In this document: piece after piece, positions 61,140 to 64,000 of the stretch
Layout: the number at the start of each line of letters is the position of its first letter
How positions within the stretch are numbered: position 1 is the first letter of the stretch
NCBI RefSeq assembly: GCF_900117425.1
Contig: NZ_FPEH01000014.1
Location: 434,001 to 498,000 of the forward strand
Length of the DNA: 64,000 nt
Reading direction: 5' to 3'
Source: Novosphingobium sp. NDB2Meth1
GTDB taxonomy: Bacteria; Pseudomonadota; Alphaproteobacteria; Sphingomonadales; Sphingomonadaceae
Notes under the pieces: generated by a model
Database searches by the model: none
What the model saw: only the letters and a program-made list of their open reading frames with translations
Told to the model about the DNA's origin: nothing
Translations under genes and position numbers: made by a program

Positions 61140-62873
61140 ATGAGCGATATGAGCATCAACGGCCTGGAAAGCGCCGGCAGGGCCAGTCCCGCCGACCTTG
61201 CGGCCAATGGTGCGCGTCCGGCAGTCAGCAATGACGCGCGCGGTGCGCCGCGCACCGCAGCGGACAATGCCCGCCGCCCCATCGGCTATGTGCTCGATGT
61301 GTCGGGTGCAGGCAGCTCGATCGCGCTCGATCTCACACGCCTCGAGGAATGCATGGCGGACGGCGATCCGTCGATCTCGCTGGCCGGCCAAGTCGGCAGC
61401 CAGCTCAAGATCCGCGTCGGTACCGGCTGGCTGCTCGCCAGCGTGCGCACGCAGCGGCAGGACATGACCGCCGGGCATGACGGCGTGATCATCGCAGCTG
61501 TCGACTTCCTCGGCGAAGGCGACGAGGAACGCCTGACCGGCAAGATCTACGGTTTCCGCCGCGGTGTGACGCGCTATCCGGTCCCCGGCTCGCCGATCTA
61601 TCCCGCCACCAGCACCGACCTTCGCCAGATCTACGCCAGCGACGGGCGCACCAACGTGACCATCGGCACCGTGTTTCCGACCCGTGATATCCGCGCCGGG
61701 CTCTATGTCGACGCGCTGCTGGGCAAGCACTTCGCGCTGCTGGGTTCGACCGGTACCGGCAAATCGACCAGCGCCGCGCTCATCCTCCACCGCATCTGCG
61801 AGCTGGCGCCCGAGGGTCATATCGTGATGATCGACCCGCATGGCGAATACATGCAGGCCTTCCGCAATCACGGCCAGCTGCTCGACGTCACCAATCTCAA
61901 CATGCCGTACTGGCTGATGAACTTCGAGGAGCACTGCGAAGTGTTCCTCACCTCGATGGGTACCGACCGGCAGATCGATTCGGACATCCTCGCCAAGTGC
62001 CTGCTGCAGGCGCGGCACCGCAACCGGCTCGCCGAGCAGATCGGCAAGATCACCGTCGATTCGCCGATCCCGTACCTGCTTTCGGACCTGCTCAACATTC
62101 TCAACAACGAGATGGGCAAGCTCGACAAGGGCCACACCTCGGTTCCCTATCAGCGGATCAAGACCAAGATCGAGGAACTGCGCGGCGATCCGCGCTATCA
62201 GTTCATGTTCTCCGGCATGCTGGTTGGCGACACGATGGCTGAATTCATCGGCCGCGTATTCCGCCTGCCCTCGCACGGCAAGCCCATCTCGATCATCGAC
62301 GTCTCGGGCGTGCCGTCGGAGATCACCTCCACCGTGGTCGCGGTGCTCTCGCGCCTCGTGTTCGACTACGCGATCTGGTCGCGCGACGAGGAAACCCGCC
62401 CCATCCTGCTGGTCTGCGAGGAAGCGCACCGCTACGTGCCGGCGGAGAAGAACTCCAACGGTTCCTCGGTCGGCCGCATCCTTTCCCGCATCGCCAAGGA
62501 AGGGCGCAAGTACGGCGTTTCGCTGGGCCTCATCACGCAGCGTCCTTCCGACCTTGCCGAAGGCGTGCTGAGCCAGTGCGGCACGATCATCGCGATGCGC
62601 CTCAACAACGAGCGCGACCAGGCGTTCGTGAAGGCGGCGATGCCCGAAGGCGCGCGCGGCTTCCTCGATTCGATCCCGGCGCTGCGCAACCGCGAATGCA
62701 TCATCTGCGGCGAAGGCGTTTCGATCCCGATCCGTGTGTCGTTCGACGAGCTGCACAATGACCTGCGCCCGGCCTCGGCCGACCCCTCGTTCTCCGAGCT
62801 GTGGGGCAAGACGGGCGGCGAGGAAATGGCGGTCGAACGGACCGTGCAGCGCTGGCGCGCGCAATCGCGGTAA
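61140..62873 (+). CDS. HerA-like DUF87 ATPase
   Basis: A 577-residue P-loop ATPase of the HerA/FtsK group. It has an N-terminal beta-barrel (HAS-barrel-like, residues about 45-180), Walker A LGSTGTGKSTSAAL (around residue 210), HIVMIDPHGEYMQAF, Walker B PILLVCEEAHRYVP, LGLITQRPSDLAEGVLSQCGT as sensor region and the arginine-rich ALRNRECIICGEG. HerA moves along DNA together with NurA in archaea; no NurA-like nuclease gene is next to it here. ATG 61140 is preferred over GTG 61134. Confidence 0.85.
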   Translation: MSDMSINGLESAGRASPADLAANGARPAVSNDARGAPRTAADNARRPIGYVLDVSGAGSSIALDLTRLEECMADGDPSISLAGQVGSQLKIRVGTGWLLASVRTQRQDMTAGHDGVIIAAVDFLGEGDEERLTGKIYGFRRGVTRYPVPGSPIYPATSTDLRQIYASDGRTNVTIGTVFPTRDIRAGLYVDALLGKHFALLGSTGTGKSTSAALILHRICELAPEGHIVMIDPHGEYMQAFRNHGQLLDVTNLNMPYWLMNFEEHCEVFLTSMGTDRQIDSDILAKCLLQARHRNRLAEQIGKITVDSPIPYLLSDLLNILNNEMGKLDKGHTSVPYQRIKTKIEELRGDPRYQFMFSGMLVGDTMAEFIGRVFRLPSHGKPISIIDVSGVPSEITSTVVAVLSRLVFDYAIWSRDEETRPILLVCEEAHRYVPAEKNSNGSSVGRILSRIAKEGRKYGVSLGLITQRPSDLAEGVLSQCGTIIAMRLNNERDQAFVKAAMPEGARGFLDSIPALRNRECIICGEGVSIPIRVSFDELHNDLRPASADPSFSELWGKTGGEEMAVERTVQRWRAQSR

Positions 62874-62892
62874 GTCGACTTTCTCTTACCCT

Positions 62893-62980
62893 TCGTCATT
62901 GTGGACGTAATGAAGCAATCCGGAGCGGGTGTGCGCAGCCGCTCTGGATTGCTTCGTCGCTGCGCTTCTCGCAATGACGA
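62893..62980. repeat. Nested dispersed palindrome (CGTCATTG type)
   Basis: Outer arms TCGTCATTG (62893-62901) and CAATGACGA (62972-62980) enclose inner arms GAAGCAATCCGGAGCGG (62912-62928) and CCGCTCTGGATTGCTTC (62939-62955), with one mismatch. This is a widespread intergenic repeat type of alphaproteobacteria. It can terminate the HerA-like gene. Confidence 0.75.
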
Positions 62981-63408
62981 GGAGTGGGGGCGGGACGGCA
63001 GCTTTGATCCGCCGAGGTTGACACGGTTGACACTGTCCAGAGTAAATGGGCCGGGCCGGGAAGTTCAGTCCGCACCGCACTGATTTCACGACATATTTGC
63101 CAGAATCGCGTCGAACACGCCGCCGGAATAACTGACGTGCGTGTCTGTTATGGACTGGACGGACACACCGCGCCTGCCTCCCGGGCTTGGGAGGGGCAGG
63201 CCGGATGCGACCTTTGATGGAACCACGGTTCAAAGAGCGCGGCGATCATGCGCGCATTGGCGGTGTGTAGGAAAGTTGTTTTGCGGCAGCCGATACCCCT
63301 CCGCCATCGGCTGCGCTGCCGCCAGTTCCCCATTTGTGGAGCAGCAGTCTCTCGTCGCAGCACCTGAATGCTGGTAAATGGAGCCGCAGCGTAAGGAGAT
63401 CGACACAA
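62981..63408. other. Intergenic stretch, no gene seen
   Basis: It contains two overlapping TTGACA boxes (around 63018 and 63027), a GC palindrome CCTCCC-gggct-tGGGAGG near 63178 and a fragment of the intergenic repeat seen at 32884/45403 (CCCATTTGTGGAG near 63330). None of the possible reading frames looks like a protein. The ribosome site AAGGAGAT of the next gene is at its end. Confidence 0.4.
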
Positions 63409-63648
63409 ATGGCACAGGCCCGCAAACCGTGGTTCGCGCCCAAGCGCTATGGCTATGGATCGGGATTGCCGATTTCGTGGGAAGGCTGGACGGTTTTCAT
63501 CTCCTATCTGGTCGGCGTGATCGTGCTGCCGCCGCTGCTGGCACCGTTCATCGGCTTCTGCCTGATCATGGTGGCCACCGCGGCCCTGCTTTGGGTCTGC
63601 GCAACGCGGACGAAGGGCGGCTGGCGCTGGCGTAATGGAAGCGACTAG
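63409..63648 (+). CDS. Small two-helix membrane protein
   Basis: A 79-residue basic protein, RKPWFAPKRYGYGSGLPISW then EGWTVFISYLVGVIVLPPLL and IGFCLIMVATAALLWVCATRT: two membrane helices with positive ends. The N-terminal WFAPKRYGYG...PxxWEGW pattern is common in small alphaproteobacterial membrane proteins of unknown role. AAGGAGAT lies 9 nt before ATG 63409. Its stop overlaps the stop of the convergent MATE gene. Confidence 0.75.
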   Translation: MAQARKPWFAPKRYGYGSGLPISWEGWTVFISYLVGVIVLPPLLAPFIGFCLIMVATAALLWVCATRTKGGWRWRNGSD

Positions 63649-64000
63649 AGCGCCGGTGCCATCCGGCCCGAGCAATCGCCGTCCGCCTGTGATTCCTCGG
63701 CGCATTCGTCCTGATCGACCGCGCGGGCCTTCTGGCGCCAGCCGGGGCGGCGGTAGGCGATGGTGGCCATGATTGTCGCTGCGGCCGAGCCGACCGGGAA
63801 GGAGAGCCAGAGCGCATCGGGGCCCAGTGCCGGATAGGCAGCGAAGTAAAAGCCGATGCGCACCGGGTACATCGCGATCGCGAGCACGATGATCGGAGCG
63901 ATCACCACGCCGCCGGCGCGCATCGTGCCGAACAGGACGATCGTCATGCCGAACAGCACGTAGCTCCAGCTTGCGAGGAACTGGATGTGGCGGGCAGCGT
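63645..64000 (-). CDS. MATE-family efflux transporter, C-terminal part (cut by window)
   Basis: The visible 118 codons hold the last membrane helices of a multidrug/oligosaccharide exporter: YVLFGMTIVLFGTMRAGGVV, IAPIIVLAIAMYPVRIGFYF, PALGPDALWLSFPVGSAAATI and YRRPGWR, followed by a charged tail. The FGxxxVLFGxMRAxG and DALWxSFPxGS patterns are typical of MATE proteins. The start lies beyond position 64000. Confidence 0.8.
   Translation of the reverse strand, partial: AARHIQFLASWSYVLFGMTIVLFGTMRAGGVVIAPIIVLAIAMYPVRIGFYFAAYPALGPDALWLSFPVGSAAATIMATIAYRRPGWRQKARAVDQDECAEESQADGDCSGRMAPAL

Noticed and set aside
1..64000. tRNA genes, including one as an attachment site
   Set aside because: No cloverleaf with a conserved T-loop (GGTTCGAATCC-type) was found at the element ends or elsewhere. 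The element uses transposition, not tRNA integration.

Overview
The window is high-GC chromosomal DNA from an alphaproteobacterium, most likely a sphingomonad (Sphingomonadales; Novosphingobium- or Sphingomonas-like). This rests on the gene neighbourhoods rsmA-pdxA-surA-lptD // pepA-holC-ndk and purN-purM // DUF2066-hdaA-cysE, on alphaproteobacterial families (DUF2794, TIGR02186, UbiK) and on abundant REP-like palindromes between genes. No rRNA, tRNA or CRISPR array was found.

Region 1 (1-2352): the host arginine succinyltransferase gene astA and an M20 amidohydrolase gene, read leftwards as one unit. Region 2 (2353-17732): a Mu-like transposable prophage whose ends can be placed to the base. 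It has 40-bp imperfect terminal inverted repeats starting TGT and ending ACA, and a perfect 5-bp target duplication CCCCT on both sides. From left to right it carries a gene-free left end with four ~45-bp repeats; a leftward group of repressor, tail-chaperone-like gene and tandem Mor-domain gene; an operator region; a rightward early operon (BcepMu gp16-like/Ner, ParB-like, XRE); an antisense pair (two-membrane-segment protein and a small proline-rich protein); MuA-like transposase, MuB-like ATPase and GemA; a Mor activator; and a short late block. The late block holds a tail assembly chaperone with a GGGAAAC -1 frameshift site, a tail-completion/virion morphogenesis protein, a tape measure protein, another Mor-like protein and a gpI-like protease. 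Terminase, portal, capsid, sheath, tube, baseplate and lysis genes are all absent, although the element looks compact and intact. It is either an internally deleted prophage or a reduced, satellite-like Mu relative.

Region 3 (17738-31931): a PQQ-dependent quinohemoprotein dehydrogenase; the leftward envelope and cofactor operon lptD-surA-pdxA-rsmA; divergent pepA-DUF2256-M24 peptidase-holC-ndk; and an MFS carrier. Region 4 (31941-37580): purM-purN (PurN fused to an MmcQ/YjbR-like domain) facing away from DUF2066-hdaA-cysE-DUF2794-lipoprotein. Region 5 (37696-48374): an SDR enzyme, ilvE with an upstream tiny ORF that has an extreme Shine-Dalgarno sequence, tlyA, tspO, ubiK, metZ, a membrane mannosyltransferase and a GT2-GtrA glycosyltransferase, leuB and recO. 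Region 6 (48484-64000): apaG, a LysR regulator, a GGDEF-EAL protein, a Bcr/CflA efflux pump, dinB, a Nudix hydrolase, dps, nhaA, an NfrB/NfrA-like exopolysaccharide gene pair, a TauE/SafE and TIGR02186 pair, a HerA-like ATPase, a small membrane protein and the end of a MATE transporter cut by the window edge.
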